64,000 nucleotides of DNA from Ganoderma boninense (Eukaryota; Basidiomycota; Agaricomycetes; Polyporales; Polyporaceae): NCBI GenBank assembly GCA_002900995.3, contig CM035313.1, positions 1,922,001-1,986,000 on the forward strand, in the 5' to 3' direction. The notes beneath the pieces were generated by a model. The model saw only the letters and a list, made by a program, of their open reading frames with translations. It did no database searches and was not told the DNA's origin. Positions 44,301 to 56,771 of the stretch are shown here, in pieces. The position numbers and the translations under genes were made by a program. Each line of letters starts with the position of its first letter. Within the stretch, counting starts at the first letter, position 1.

Positions 44301-46897
44301 TCAAGCAGTCCATGACTCGATCGTATCTCTCGTCTCCTGCGAACAGCCCTCCAGCTGATCTTCATCAACATCCTCATTAAAAATTTCCTCCGGATCGTCC
44401 TTGCACGGATGTCTGCCAGACTGCGTTGATCCGGTGATGGTCGACTGCGTAGCCACCTGTGCGTTAGAGTTGAGGGTACCCATTCGATCGTCCTCACGTA
44501 GAGTGTTGATTGACGGTAAACGACAAACAGGAGCGTTAGAGGGGACCTTTAAGCGACGCCAATGCTTAGCGTATCTCACAAGTTAGTAAGTCAGTCAATA
44601 GCACCGTCGAGCGACTCACCTCTGAACGTTTTGCCGCCGTTGAAAACCCGTCGACAGGACTTCTCGCTGTGAGCTTGTTCGCGTTGTGCGATCTCCTCTG
44701 GCTAGAGTCAGGCTCTTCACACGTCCGGTTTGGATATCCTTCTTCGTCCTCAGTCTCCGAGTTGTCCTGCAGCGGCGAGATGTATATACCAGCACAAGGG
44801 GCGAATGGAAGACGTTGTTCAGGCGTGCGTGATTCTGGTCTTTGCTTTTCCGGTACCTCGACATCGACAACGACAGGTGGATATAGACCACGACGCTCAT
44901 GCTCGCCTCTGATCTCGGAAGTTCTAGGCCCAGGTGTGGGCGCAGACCGGCGACCTTGACCTACGGTGTGTTGTGGAACCAGACTTCCAGACGCTCTGCC
45001 GCTAGAGCCCTTCTTCGACTGGGGTGTTGAAGGCGGGCCAACGAGGTGAGGTGGAACAATCCATGCAAAAGGGTTCCCATCTGCATGGTGACTCGGGACA
45101 TCTTTTCTGGTGTCAAGGTGTCCACAAGGCGTGCGTATGACCGCTGGCAAAGGCGTGGACACCCCGCTCAGCTGCAGGGATGCTGGAGAGGAATCGAGTC
45201 CGGGATCATCCTGATAGCGAGCAGAAGGGGCGAGAGCAGACAGACGCAGCGTTGGTTGCTTCCAGAATGTTTCTTCTGATCCAGAGCGTCGTGAGTGAGG
45301 AGAAGCGGGTGAGGTGAAATCCGCCACTATGTCTCCGCGGTCGAACCTCTCCCATTTGAAGTCGAGCGAGTTATAGTCGATGCCGTGGCTAACTGTTTCG
45401 AAATGATCATTTGAGACAACAGCGGACGTAGGCTGGGCGACGTCAAGTACTAGTGTGTCGTGTGGGGAAAATAAGAAATCCTCGATGGAGGAAGAGCGAG
45501 GTGACGGCGGGCTTGGTTTCTCTGGCGCTTTCATAGAGGGCGAACTGGAATAGAGTAGATCCGGTGTCGATTCTTGTTGCGATTCGTCATGAGCAGTCCA
45601 CAAGGTGTGCGGTCTTGAGTTTTCTAGTGATGATGGGGATTGAGCGGAATGCATGTTCGGAGCCGATGGGACCCCCTTGACGGGCGGCTTGGGTGCAGGA
45701 GTAGAGTATGGCAGGACGCGTAGCGGGTAATACAAGAGGCTCAGTATGGGAAGTGCCTCCTCCTGGATAGTTGTGCTGGTGACATGTTCGAGGAGATGTA
45801 GAGGTTCCGTTGCAGCTTGGACTCGAGCAGCGTCGCGAGTCGACGAGCATGGGCCAGGTTTCGTGAAAGGTACGAATTCGGAGGAAAACGATTCGTCCGG
45901 GCGGCACTGGGAGATAGTTGGTACCACATACGGAGTAAAAGCAGGCGAGCGAGACGGCAGAGGATTTGCGAGCAAAGAACGGGCCGAAGCCGGACCGGGC
46001 GTGGAGAATGGAACCTCGCTAAGTGTTGTGGCATGGCGTTCTTGGACTTCGGGGTGCCAGCCGACAAAATTTGGGCCTGCGATGGACGACCGGTTGCTCG
46101 TGGGGAAACCACTCGTCGTCGAGCGAACATTGGTATTCCCACTTTGGACGGCGTGTCTGGACGGCACAGATGCAGGACTCGTGAATGCAAAAGGAACATC
46201 CTCTTGCTGGGAAGCAGTACTAGCCATGTAGGGAGTATCTCGAACCGCAGGGTGACTAGAATCACCGTGTCCTGAGATGTCGTCTGGCAGTAGGAGGCGA
46301 AGAGGGTCTCTGGTATCGAGAGTGGAGATTGTCCCCTTGAGCCAAGCTGGAAGGTCCTCGACGGTGCGATAGGCACCTCCATCCGAGCCTCTGAAGGCCG
46401 CCGGATCAAACGGATCGGAGCCGTTGACCGAATGCCTTGTTTCACCCATCTTAATGACGGAGAACTCTTGACCTAAACTTCCTCTACGAAGGTGACTATA
46501 TGCGTCTGCCGAGGTATTGAGAGTGTCGTTTGTGGTGGTAGATGATGACGAAGCCACTCTATGCCGGCCTTTGTGACGAGATGTGTAGGCTGGCGATGGG
46601 TGCATGGCGTTAACAGTTTGGATCATGCGGTCGTAACGCGAGTTTAGGTTCTCAGTCCTCTGCCTCTTGCTGGGCCGTTCGGAGACTATCTCACGAAGGT
46701 AGTTGTACAACCCAAAAGTCACAACGAAGTCACTCACTAAGTATATCGCGATCCCTCAAACGCCTGGGTGACGCGTATAGGAGGATGAAGGCGCGGAACC
46801 ATTCTAATGAGGGCACGTTTCCTCACCGAAGGGGTTGGAGCCCATTGAGAAGAAGCCTATGCTCGTCCAGTTGCATATACCTTCGTCGAGGAGACAT
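44301..46897 (-). CDS. Ser/Pro-rich protein of unknown function, probably nuclear
   Basis: About 805 residues in four exons. The start at 46897 (MSPRRRYMQLDEHRLLLNGL) joins through two introns (about 46,765-46,827 and 46,688-46,747) to RRLRDRDILISERPSKRQRT, a basic stretch that resembles a nuclear localisation signal. The large third exon (44630-46690) is low-complexity with scattered motifs such as VEDLPAWLKGTISTLDTRDP, GPNFVGWHPEVQERHATTLS and HADGNPFAWIVPPHLVG. An intron at about 44,575-44,630 leads to a short acidic last exon ending TRDTIESWTA. No known domain is recognised. Composition and the basic cluster suggest a regulatory protein. The gene stands alone between convergent or intergenic spacers. 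Confidence 0.7.
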
Positions 46898-47779
46898 CTG
46901 TCCGGTGCGTGTGCGTATAGAATACTCGAAATGGAGGGTGCACGCGGAGGTTAGAGGAGGAAGAGAAAGCTCGACACTCGTCTTGCGTGGGACGCGACTG
47001 GTGAGGTGATCACATGATCGTACCCAGTTGGTTCTATCTTGAAAAAGTTTGAACATCGACGATCACTGAAGAGATTATCTGACAGCAGGGCTCTCTGGGG
47101 CGAGGGAGGATCAGTATGAGGGCTCTACGAAGGGAGTCATCAGAACTGATTCAAAGCTTTGAAAGATGAAGAGAAAGGCTCGACCTGAAGATGGGATAAA
47201 CGCGCGTATGCCAAGTTGGCTCGCTGCGCGACGCAAGACTGGGACACATATCCTTTGATCAAGATCGCCCCAACGATGCGATTGCTACAGCGATTGAGCG
47301 ACTATGAGTGCTGTCAGTGTACTTAGATGGCTTTGTAGACCTTCATGGTGGTATCATCCACAGGCGTATGTCAGCGCTTATAAAGGGCTCGATCCCGAGT
47401 CGTCATCGGAGTGGGCGATTTCGCCATGTCAGGTTGCGATCGTCAGCGCGTGCTCAGAATCAGAATCCCCAGCTGCCATCCTCCTACTCAACGCCTCCCA
47501 TGTTTCCCCCAATCCATCGCCGTCCTTTCAGCTCGCTCGTCGCTGTCCTCCTCCGTCCTGGCGCGCTGCAACATTGGCCGATGCCCGGCTGACTGTACAG
47601 TTGCCTCGCAGTGAAACCGCTTACGTGCTCACCACGCTCGTGGGCCGCGGCACTAGATATCCCGCTCTCGCACACTATTTATCGTATGCTCAGCGCTCAG
47701 TCCCCGCACGATAACCCGTCCCCTGCTCTGTCTCCAGGCGGATACACACTGACGACCTCTTCGACGGCCTCTTCCCCTC
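46898..47779. other. Shared upstream region (orphan gene and GGT gene)
   Basis: An 880-bp region between divergent start codons. A CT-rich tract (TTTCTCTTCCTCCTC on the minus strand, near 46,960-46,975) precedes the leftward gene. Plus-strand frames at 47304-47714 are not supported by motifs. Confidence 0.45.
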
Positions 47780-50167
47780 ATGCTCAAACCCGGATTTCTC
47801 GGCGAGCCTGGCTCGTTGACTTCCCAGCATGATCGGCACACGGCACGGCGCTCGCGGTGGTTCTACCTCGCTTGCCTCGCATTCGGTTCTGGCTACTTGC
47901 TCCTCGAGAACTGGGAGTGGAACCTTGCGTTTTCGCCCATATTCCCGACTCGCAAGTGCGGACAGGGAAGCCAACGTACACAAGTGCCCTCTGGGACGAA
48001 CAACCCCGCCTACCTCGTACGGGCAGCCCGCGGAGCGGTCGCGAGCGAGAACGTGCTATGCTCCGAGATCGGGGTCAACACGATGAAGGCGGGAGGCAAC
48101 GCGGTGGACGCTATGGTCAGCACGACGCTATGCATCGGAGTGGCGAACATGTTCTCGTGAGTCTTCTGTCGGTTCGGGAGATAGAATGGGTGTTGATGCG
48201 AGTAGGTCGGGCATCGGCGGTGGCGGTTTCATGACCGTTCGCATCCCCCCCGCAACGCCCAACGCGTCATCCGAGGTCTTCACAGTCGACTTCCGAGAGA
48301 CCGCACCGGCGCTGAGCAACCGGACAATGTATGTCGACGACCCACTTGCGTCGCGTTGGGGAGGGCTTGCAGTCGGTGTCCCGGGAGAGTTGCGTGGCCT
48401 TGAGGAAGCGCATAGACGGTGGGGATCGTTACCATGGAAGACACTTGTAAAGCCTGCCGCGGACCTGGCGAAAGGATGGCCTGTCCCGACGGAGCTGGCA
48501 CGAAGGCTCCAGGTCAGCTCGAGTTACCTGCATCGCGCATGCGCGAATGAATCTCATACCTCGTCGCGCAGATGTTCTCTCAGCTCATGCTCAATGAACC
48601 AGACTGGCAAGCGGTATTCGCTCCAGAGGGACGTCTACTCAGGGAGGGCGAGATCATCCGGCGGACGAATCTATCCCGCACGCTGGAGGCTATCGCCGAG
48701 CAGGGCCCGGACGCATTCTACAAGGGACCGATCGCGGACGCAATCATCTCCAAGATCCGGGCAACTGGGGGCATCCTCACACACCAAGATCTCGAGGATT
48801 ACAAGGTTCACGTCTCGCGCGCGTTGGAGGGCACCTATCGTGGACGTAAGATCTACACGCCGCACGCACCAACATCGGGTCCGGTCCTGCAGCACATGCT
48901 GAACCTGGTGGAGCACTACGACGACCTCGTCGAGGATGGCCGCACTATCCTCAATGTGCATCGATTTGTAGAGGCCATGAAATGTGAGCATTCCTCCTTC
49001 TTGTCGCAAAACTCAGGCTTTGGTTGATGGCTTCTTCCCAGTCGGATTTGCTGCACGGTAGGTGATTGACTGCAAGCGAATAGGCGGCGTCTCATGTGGA
49101 ATCTAGGACGTGGATCGGTGACCCTGCCTTCCATGTCAACGTTTCACACATCCACGAGATTTCTACCAAGGAGTACAGCGACGAGATCTTCCCTGCTATC
49201 ACTGACGTGCGTTACGCGGAGCTTCCAAGTGTTTCAGGCTGTTTACTCGTGCCCTCAATTCCAGGAAACCACGCATACACCCGAATACTACAATCCAGTG
49301 TACGACGTGGTTGTTGACCATGGGACTGTGAGTCGTGCCCACATCCAACCTGTGGAGAAATCAAGCACTCACGATGTGCTAGAGCCACTCCTCTATAGTT
49401 GACAAGAACGGCATGGCGGTCTCGTTGACTACAACTGTCAACCTGATTTTCGGCTCAGCAGTCATGGACCCTGTCACCGGGGTCATCCTCAACGACGAGA
49501 TGGACGACTTCTCGACGCCTGGGACCCCCAACGCATTCGGGCTCTACCCCTCGCCGTGTGAGTACGATCCACCGGAGATCGGACCTACCTTCCAGGCATG
49601 CGACGCTGACCGGTCTCCCCGTTCGCCTGCATACAGTCAACTACCCTGAACCGGGCAAGCGCCCCCTCTCGTCGACAGTCCCGACCATTATGGAGCACGA
49701 GGACGGCGCGTTCTTCCTCGCCATCGGCGGCTCTGGCGGCTCCCGCATCTTCCCCGCCATCTTTCAGGTCCTCCTCAACCTGGACTGGGGCATGGACGTC
49801 AGTGCGGCGATCGAGTACGGGCGCCTGCACGACCAGCTGTTCCCCACCATGGTCGACGCGGACGACATCCTCCCGCCCGTGCTGCTGGACGGCCTCAGGG
49901 CAAAGGGCCATAACATCACTGGTGAGCAGCAGTTGTGCAGTGACCTGGGCAGTCTGGGCGGGTAGCTGATGTGCGGGTTCGTCTGGCACAGTCTCTGACA
50001 CGGGTCGTGTTGCGTCTGTGATCCAGGCAGTCATGAGCCGGGATGCCACGCTTTACGGTGCGCACGTTTGTTCATAGCCACCAACGACCAGACGGCTGAC
50101 ATCATGATGCGGAACGCCTTTAGCTGCCAGCGATTCTAGAAAGAATGGGATCGCTGCGGGATATTAA
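47780..50167 (+). CDS. Gamma-glutamyltransferase (glutathione hydrolase)
   Basis: Splits the gamma-glutamyl bond of glutathione, an N-terminal-nucleophile enzyme that cleaves itself into two subunits. About 610 residues. The start at 47780 gives a basic cytosolic stub and a hydrophobic anchor ([20 protein letters not shown]), as in membrane-bound GGTs. Large-subunit landmarks are [58 protein letters not shown] and [17 protein letters not shown]. The self-cleavage site is VVDHGT joined across an intron to [20 protein letters not shown]; the Thr of HGTSH is the catalytic nucleophile. Small-subunit landmarks are [27 protein letters not shown] and [10 protein letters not shown]. The last intron (about 50,058-50,120) gives the end NGIAAGY. 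The region of the 48,540-48,570 junction was not resolved exactly. Confidence 0.92.
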
Positions 50168-50746
50168 GAGGCAATTATATGTTGTACTGACCACAGCTAA
50201 TGCGACCGTAACTTCTCCCGGCATGCGTGCCTAGATCTCTGTTTGGGAAATAGAATATTGAAACAAGCGTCCGCGAAGGGGGCTGCGGAGGTGTGCTGCG
50301 CCCGACCCATTTCTCCGCCAAAGTCTGTCGACATGACCGCGAGAGCCGTCCTGGTGACAAGCCGCGAGAAGAAGCAGCTGAAGAAGCCCGTGAAGGAGTG
50401 GTCCGACACGGTTCCTACGCCGTCACGTGTGCGACTCTAGGATTGGGCCGCACCTCCGCGTCTCGAACCCAAACATCGCGTCTTCATGAAAACCCATGCC
50501 GTTGTGAGCGGCCGCATGCGACCTAGAAACCGGAATAATATGTTGCAGGCCACGAGGCCATGTTGAGGTACCCGTTGTACCTCAGTCGCTGTTCCGCCAG
50601 TATTGAAGGATAAACTTCGCGTGATTGCACCGTCGCGAAGAAACAGCGGGTTCCGTTCTGGCCGCATGACCCTGTGCTTCTCCAGCTGTTTATAACGACT
50701 GGCGCAGACCAGGTTGTTGTCTGCTCTCTGACGTCCCGTAGACATC
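50168..50746. other. Intergenic, promoter of mannanase gene
   Basis: Upstream region of the GH5 gene. TATAACG at 50691-50697 lies 56 nt before the start codon and is a likely TATA box. The small plus frame at 50243-50440 is Lys/Arg-rich without motifs. Confidence 0.5.
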
Positions 50747-52887
50747 ATGCTCAAGGCTACCGGTCTTATCGCCTTGGCAGTCGCGCTCGCGCCGTTCGTA
50801 GACGCAGCTGCTCCTGAGTGGGGACAGGTGAGTTGTCCATTGCGTACGACTCTGCTGCGAGAAGGCCCTGATTTCGTGTTTGTACTAGTGCGGCGGTATC
50901 GGCTGGACTGGAGATACCAGTGAGTATTGGGTTTAGCGAGCTGGTTGGGTGGATAGGCTAATCCTTCGTGGAATGCAGCATGTGTCGCGGGCACAGTTTG
51001 CACTGTCCAAAACGCGTACTATTCCCAGTGCTTGCCAGGGACGAGCGTGCCCACTACTACGACTGCTCCGGCGTCCACCTCGACTGCCCCTTCCACGACG
51101 ACCACTCCTGCGCCGCCTGCCTCCACCGGCTTCGTTGGAGTGTCTGGCCAAAAGTTCACGCTTAATGGCGCGACCTACCCCCTTGTGGGGTGAGGATTTA
51201 ATGCCCTTGTTGAGGTACCGTCGGGACGTTGACACACTGTAATTCAATAGGGCGAACTCGTACTGGGTCGGCTTGATGGGCTACAGCACCGCCGACATGA
51301 ACCAGGCGTTTGCTGACATCGCCAGTGTTGGGGCTACTACTGTTCGCACTTGGTGAGTCTGGGCTAGTGATGTGGTGGTCCTGGACCTAATCGTACTTCA
51401 TCCTCTAGGGGTTTCAACGATGTCACCTCCGCCAACGGCAATTACTACCAACTCTGGGCGAACGGCAAGGGCACGGTCAACACGGGTTCTACCGGCCTTG
51501 AGAACTTCGGTGAGGTCGAGACGTCGCCATTTGCGTCGGGCGGCAGGCTAAGTTTTGGATGCAGACAATGTCGTTGCTGCTGCAAAAGCAAACGGCATTA
51601 GGCTCATCGTTGCTCTGTAGGTTCTGGTCCTGTTGGACCATGTGTTATACTTGGCTGATCACCACATAGTACCAACAACTGGAGCGACTACGGCGGTATG
51701 GACGTCTATGTCTCGCAGATCACGGGAACGCAAAACCACGACTATTTCTACACGGACGCGTCCGTAATAGTACGTTTTAGGCGGCTTGTACCCACTAATC
51801 CTTCGCTAACCCCGTGCCACAGGCTGCATACAAGTCCTACATTCAGTCGTTCGTGGGTCGCTATAAGGATGAGCCGACAATTCTTGGCTGGGAACTTGCG
51901 AACGAGCCGAGGTGCAAGGGCAGCACTGGGTGAGCCTGGTCCTGTTGCACGGTAGCCCTCCGGAACGCTAATAACATACTCGCATTCTAGTATAAGCACT
52001 GGGACGTGCACCACAACCACCATCACCCAGTGGGCAAGCGAGATCTCAGCCTTTATCAAGTCAATCGACTCCAACCACCTTGTGGGTGTTGGGGACGAGG
52101 GTTTCTTCAATGACCCCGGAAACCCTAGCTACCCATACCAGTGTGGTCTCAAGTCGGATTGTGATCGATGTTCGTGAGCCAGCTGACTTTCTCCGCAGGG
52201 GGTCAGAGGGAATCGATTTCGACGCAAACCTGAAGATTACTACTCTGGACTTCGGCACTGCTCACGTGAGTGCTCCTGCTTCTGCGTCTTTGTCTGACTG
52301 TTCCAAGAACTCATCATAACCTTGCGCAGCTCTACCCAGTAGGTCACGTCTGGCGCAGTATGCTGAGCAACAAGTATTCACAAACATTGCAGGAGACTTG
52401 GGGACAGACCTCGGACCCCGTTGGATGGGGTTCACAGTGGATCATTGATCATCAAACGTCCGGGCAGGCCGCGAACAAGCCCGTCATTATCGAGGAGTTT
52501 GGAGTGACAAGCAACCAGTTGTCCACGTACACCACCTGGTACGACACTATGATCTCGTCCGGCCTAACCGGCGATCTTATTTGGTGCGTATGATCTCGAT
52601 ACTCTCCCCCTTGACACCTCGGAGTTGTCGAGGGCTTTTCGGCCACGTGCAGTCGCCGCTGGTTTGCTCAGCGAGTTTCAGCTAAATTGAGCGCATTTCG
52701 CTTGACAGGCAAGCGGGGTCGCACTTCTCCACGGGAAATACGCCGGACGACGGTTATACCGTACGTGATCAAACCTCGATGTTCATAAGGAAATGTACGA
52801 GACTGATGAGGTCGGCAGATCTATCCCGACGACCCCGTGTATGCCATCGAGTCTCAGCATGCAGCTGCTATCAAGGCGAGAGGGTGA
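50747..52887 (+). CDS. GH5 endo-beta-1,4-mannanase with N-terminal CBM1
   Basis: Secreted enzyme cutting mannan and galactoglucomannan of wood. About 450 residues. Signal peptide MLKATGLIALAVALAPFVDA; then a fungal cellulose-binding module (CBM1) PEWGQCGGIGWTGDTTC..GTVCTV..YSQCLPG, with its four cysteines and aromatic residues; then a Thr/Pro/Ser linker (51,050-51,130). The GH5 subfamily 7 domain begins GVSGQKFTLNGATYPLVGAN and SYWVGLM. The acid/base Glu is in GWELANEPRCKG (about 51,885-51,915). GSEGIDFDANL and HLYPETWGQ are each rebuilt across an intron. The nucleophile Glu is in PVIIEEFGVTSNQLS (about 52,480-52,515). The end reads DDPVYAIESQHAAAIKARG. At least ten introns, some interrupting motifs. 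All catalytic residues are present. Confidence 0.93.
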
Positions 52888-53677
52888 AGCTTCCAGTCCT
52901 CGGTGGTGACAACTGAAGGAGGTTCAGGTCGTATGGTAGAGCTTCATGCCAGTCGACGCTTCTTGTTGCTATAGTATCTGCCCGCCTCGTGGAGCGCATT
53001 TCCTTGCGGGCGAATGGAGGCTTCTTGAGTGGCCTTGCCAAGGATAGGATTTCCGAATGTTACATCACCGGTATTGTCGTTCCTCGATCCTCCCCCCAGT
53101 GAGACAGAGCGGTCCTATCCAATGAGCGCTCTTCGGCTATTCTAGCCACCGCTATTCGGAAAACATAGGCCAAGACAAACTTAGTGTGCGAAGTCTGGGA
53201 TCGTCTAGAACGCGCCAGAAGTAAGTAGGCCTGTACCAGGAGTAAGTAGGCCTGAGTCAGTGGGTGTGGCGGACGACCCTCGCAGTTCGCGGCATGAAGG
53301 TGGTAGTGCCACGTGATCAGAAACATGGGATGGCAGTGCATGACGGAGGACGCAACGTCATTCGCGTTCGTGTTGCAGCTCCTCTCCTCCCCATCAAAGA
53401 CCCCAACCTTGACCTTGCAGTCTATTTTCTGCTTTGCAGTTAAGCTCTCTCATCCACCAACCTCCGCATTGCTCGTGACTGATAGCCATTCCGAATATTA
53501 GTGTACACTCCGAATAGATAGCGTTATTCGGAATTCGGATGCTCTGTAACATGACCAGAGCTTGGAACCGGACTCCTATTCTTTCCCGCACTATGCACTC
53601 CTCTGCTTGCGTCCGACACCCGCATCTCAGACGATCCTCCATATATTTAGGCCGACCTGCACCGTCCTCCCAGCATC
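52888..53677. other. Intergenic, short tandem repeat and promoter of ETHE1-like gene
   Basis: Contains AGTAAGTAGGCCTG twice in close succession (about 53,220-53,255). Contains a TATA-like TATATTTA at 53642-53649, about 30 nt before the start of the ETHE1-like gene. No gene was recognised. Confidence 0.5.
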
Positions 53678-54935
53678 ATGCTCAGACTCCCTCGAGCTCA
53701 TATCCGTCCTCGATTCTCGCCTCGCCTCCAATCTTCTCGACTGCGCCTCTCTGTATTCATGCACAATCGAGCCAATATGCTCTCCACCGCCGCGACGACG
53801 ACTTCCAGCGACCCTCCTTCCAGCCACACACGCGTGTCTAGGGCGAGTGCAAACGCGATCCCGCCCGCGGTCCCGTGGAGGAAACACGCTAGTCAGGACG
53901 CCGAGACGCCCACCGTTTTCTCGTTCTTCGAGTCCGCGACCTCCACGTGGCAGTTCGTCGTGGTGGATCCAAACACTTCCGAAGCCGTCATCGTCGATCC
54001 CGTTCTTGATTACGAACCCGCGTCCGGCACCGTGACGACCTCGACTGCGGATGGACTTGTTTCATTCGTCGAGCACAACGGCTTGAAGGTAACGAAGATT
54101 CTGTAAGCAGCCACTCTCTCATTCATATCCACACCGCTGACGTGAATCTTGCAGTGAGACGCATGCTCATGCGGACCACCTCACCGCTGCCCAGTACCTC
54201 AAACACCAGCTCCCCGGGGATGTCCCAGTTTGTATCGGCCATCGGATTCGCCAGGTCCAGAATACGTTTGCGGGTGTTTATGGTATCGACTCGGCGTCCC
54301 TCGAGAATTCCTTCGACATTTACTTCCAAGATGACGAAGAATTCGCGCTGGGCTCTTTAACATGCCGAGTCATGCACCTCCCTGGACATACTCCCGATCA
54401 TGTGGGGTTTGTCCTCGGCAAGGCCGTGTTTACAGGGGATTCGATCTTTAATGTAAGTTGTTTACAGATATGGTTGTCCACTCTCTAACATTTTCGAAAA
54501 TGCCCAGCCTGATGTTGGCTCTGCTCGTGCCGACTTCCCCGGTGGGAACGCCGAGACACTTTACGCGGTAAGGGTTCCATTGAATGGATGTCGGATTCGG
54601 AAGCTCATCCCTGCTCAAACAAGTCGATGCAACGCCTTCTCTCCCTCCCAGAAGACTACCGCCTTTATGTCGGCCACGACTATCCGAAGGATCGTGATCA
54701 TTTGTGCTTCTCGACGGTTGCGGACCAACGCACTAAGAACATGCATGTCAAGACTGGAGTCGACTCGGCAGCGTTCATCCAGTTCCGGAAGCAAAGGGAC
54801 GCTGTGCTCGGAGCACCTAGACTACTGCACCCGGCATTGCAAGTCAACATCCGTGCAGGAAGGCTCCCCAGCGCAGACACGGAGGGTAGAGTCTTCATGC
54901 GCATTCCAGTTCGAGCGGATACCCAACTGGATTAG
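53678..54935 (+). CDS. ETHE1-like persulfide dioxygenase (metallo-beta-lactamase fold), mitochondrial
   Basis: By family, oxidises glutathione persulfide to sulfite in mitochondrial sulfide removal. About 365 residues. The N-terminus MLRLPRAHIRPRFSPRLQSS is arginine-rich without acids, a good mitochondrial presequence. The domain begins TVFSFFESATSTWQFVVVDP. The metal-binding motif THAHADHLTAAQYL is rebuilt across an intron near 54,105-54,155. Further metal ligands are the His of MHLPGHTPDHVGFV, the Asp of AVFTGDSIFNPDVGSARADF and the His of YRLYVGHDYPKD. The stretch up to TVADQRTKNMHVKTG is ETHE1-like rather than glyoxalase II-like. The substrate is inferred. Four exons; stop at 54933-54935. 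Confidence 0.85.
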
Positions 54936-55427
54936 AGAGAAGGCCCGTCGTCCCGATCATGCCTGTCATTGCAGTCTTTGAATACCAATGTCAATTCGTA
55001 GTCGGTCGATCTTCATTGTGGGGCTGGCCTCGGATGCGTCGGGTGGGCGTCCCCATATACCTGAGACATTCGCGCTCGGACATGGGCAAGGGCGCAGATT
55101 GCCCTGGGGAATCTAGTCTTACCGGAAAACCCGACCGTGCCGTGTCACACTGTGGCGGCGACGCCCTGCTGCACTTGAAGCACATGGACTCGGACTTGGC
55201 GGGCATGGCCGCTTTGTTGGGTTCCAACCTCCGTGCATCGATGCCACCAACATAGAGACCGTGATCTCAGCAGTAAGATCTTGGAACGATTAATGATCGG
55301 CTCTGCAGATATGTCCAATCCACCGTCAAGCCTCTCGTGTTGCGTCCGCCGAGCCGGGTTATAAAGCGACGGTGGCCGCAATGGACAGACACAAACAGCA
55401 GCGCCGTCTTTCGCCCACATCTCTGCC
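54936..55427. other. Intergenic
   Basis: Separates the ETHE1-like gene from the F-box gene and presumably contains the latter's promoter. Only short frames are present. Confidence 0.5.
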
Positions 55428-56771
55428 ATGCACAAGCGTCCAACGTCTCAGCGATCAAATCGTCTACCACTCGAGATCTGGCAACATATTTTCCTCCTCG
55501 CATGTACCGACGGAGGATGCACTGGTCACGCCCTTACCCTTGTCTCCAAGTTCTTCCGCGACGCGTCGCAATTCGTCCGCTTTTACTCTCTCACATTCAC
55601 CTCCCTCCGACAGATTGAAGGTTTCCTTGCCTTTGCGGAACGCGCGACCACGACGCAGGCCAAGAAACCCAAAGTGTACCATCTCCTTCTGTCGTTCTCG
55701 CGGTCCCCCTCGCACGACACAAGCCCGGAGTTTGGGAGGGTTGATGACGTCTATGGCGCGAACCCTCCAGAGCCCGATGCGTGGTTCAGAGCGCGACAGG
55801 CGCGGGAGCAGGAGAAAGCCGCATGGGACAAACGCTTCGTTGTCGTCCTGTCCGCCCTGTTCGATCTTCTCGGGCCGCATCTCGAGACCCTCGCGCTGCT
55901 GCAGTCGGACGCGTTTGCCCTCCCCCCTGTCCGCTACAGGCTGCCACGCTTGCGCGAGCTGACCCTTCTTGTGGGTATCACGGTCATCCTGAACGAAGAC
56001 GAAGACGTTCCTGGTGCCAACTTAAGCGGATCGCCGCTACGTGCCCGTCCTTCCAGCGCGCCGTCATCCCGGCACCGGTCTCATGCGCACCCATCCACCT
56101 CTTCTCCATCCCCATCTGCATCCGCCTCCGTTCCATCTGCCAGCTCCAGTCTTCCGGGACCGAGTTTCGGTTTCGAGGAGCGCCCCGTGGACGACGCGCT
56201 GGCGACGCCTACGACGCGATCTCTCGGGCATGCCTCGGACTCGGAGGTCGGCGGGGAGCATGCGGCGCGCGTGCGCTTCCCCTCGCTCGAGCGTCTTCAT
56301 ATCGTCTGCGGGCGACACCGCGACTGGACGCTCCGCGACGCACTCGCACACCTACCGCGCCTCGCCCCGAGCCTGGAGTGTCTGCGCATTTCCAACGCGA
56401 CGTACACGCACGGGTCTCACGGCTGTGTCGCCGCGTTCCTACGCAGCACCCTACACGTGCAACCCGCCGACCAAGAAAGCGCCGACTTCGGCACTGGCAG
56501 TATAACACACGCTCTCGGCGGTGAGGGCGACGTTTGGCCAACGATGCCGCAATTGCGCCGGGTTGCTGTGCACTCTGTCCCTCCTCCTGTCGATGCGAAC
56601 TGCGAGGCATCGCAGAAGGAGTATCGCGCCCTTGCGGACGCGATGGAGGAGGTGCTGACCGCGTGCGAGCTGGCTCCCGACAAAGACTTCCAATGGGCGG
56701 AGAGCGAGCGAACGAGGCATCAAGTCTGGGAAGCCCTTTGTCGCGCACGGTGGATCGAAAGGATCTACTAG
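55428..56771 (+). CDS. F-box-domain protein
   Basis: A single-exon gene of 447 residues, unusual among its intron-rich neighbours but common for basidiomycete F-box genes. An F-box-like motif lies near the N-terminus: NRLPLEIWQHIFLLACTDGG then LTLVSKFFRDASQFVRF. The rest resembles the degenerate leucine-rich target-binding region of such proteins: LLGPHLETLALLQSDAFALP, LPRLRELTLLVG and FPSLERLHIVCG. A Ser/Pro-rich insert (residues about 205-250) interrupts it. By family it would link a substrate to an SCF ubiquitin ligase through Skp1; the substrate is unknown. Confidence 0.8.
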   Translation: MHKRPTSQRSNRLPLEIWQHIFLLACTDGGCTGHALTLVSKFFRDASQFVRFYSLTFTSLRQIEGFLAFAERATTTQAKKPKVYHLLLSFSRSPSHDTSPEFGRVDDVYGANPPEPDAWFRARQAREQEKAAWDKRFVVVLSALFDLLGPHLETLALLQSDAFALPPVRYRLPRLRELTLLVGITVILNEDEDVPGANLSGSPLRARPSSAPSSRHRSHAHPSTSSPSPSASASVPSASSSLPGPSFGFEERPVDDALATPTTRSLGHASDSEVGGEHAARVRFPSLERLHIVCGRHRDWTLRDALAHLPRLAPSLECLRISNATYTHGSHGCVAAFLRSTLHVQPADQESADFGTGSITHALGGEGDVWPTMPQLRRVAVHSVPPPVDANCEASQKEYRALADAMEEVLTACELAPDKDFQWAESERTRHQVWEALCRARWIERIY

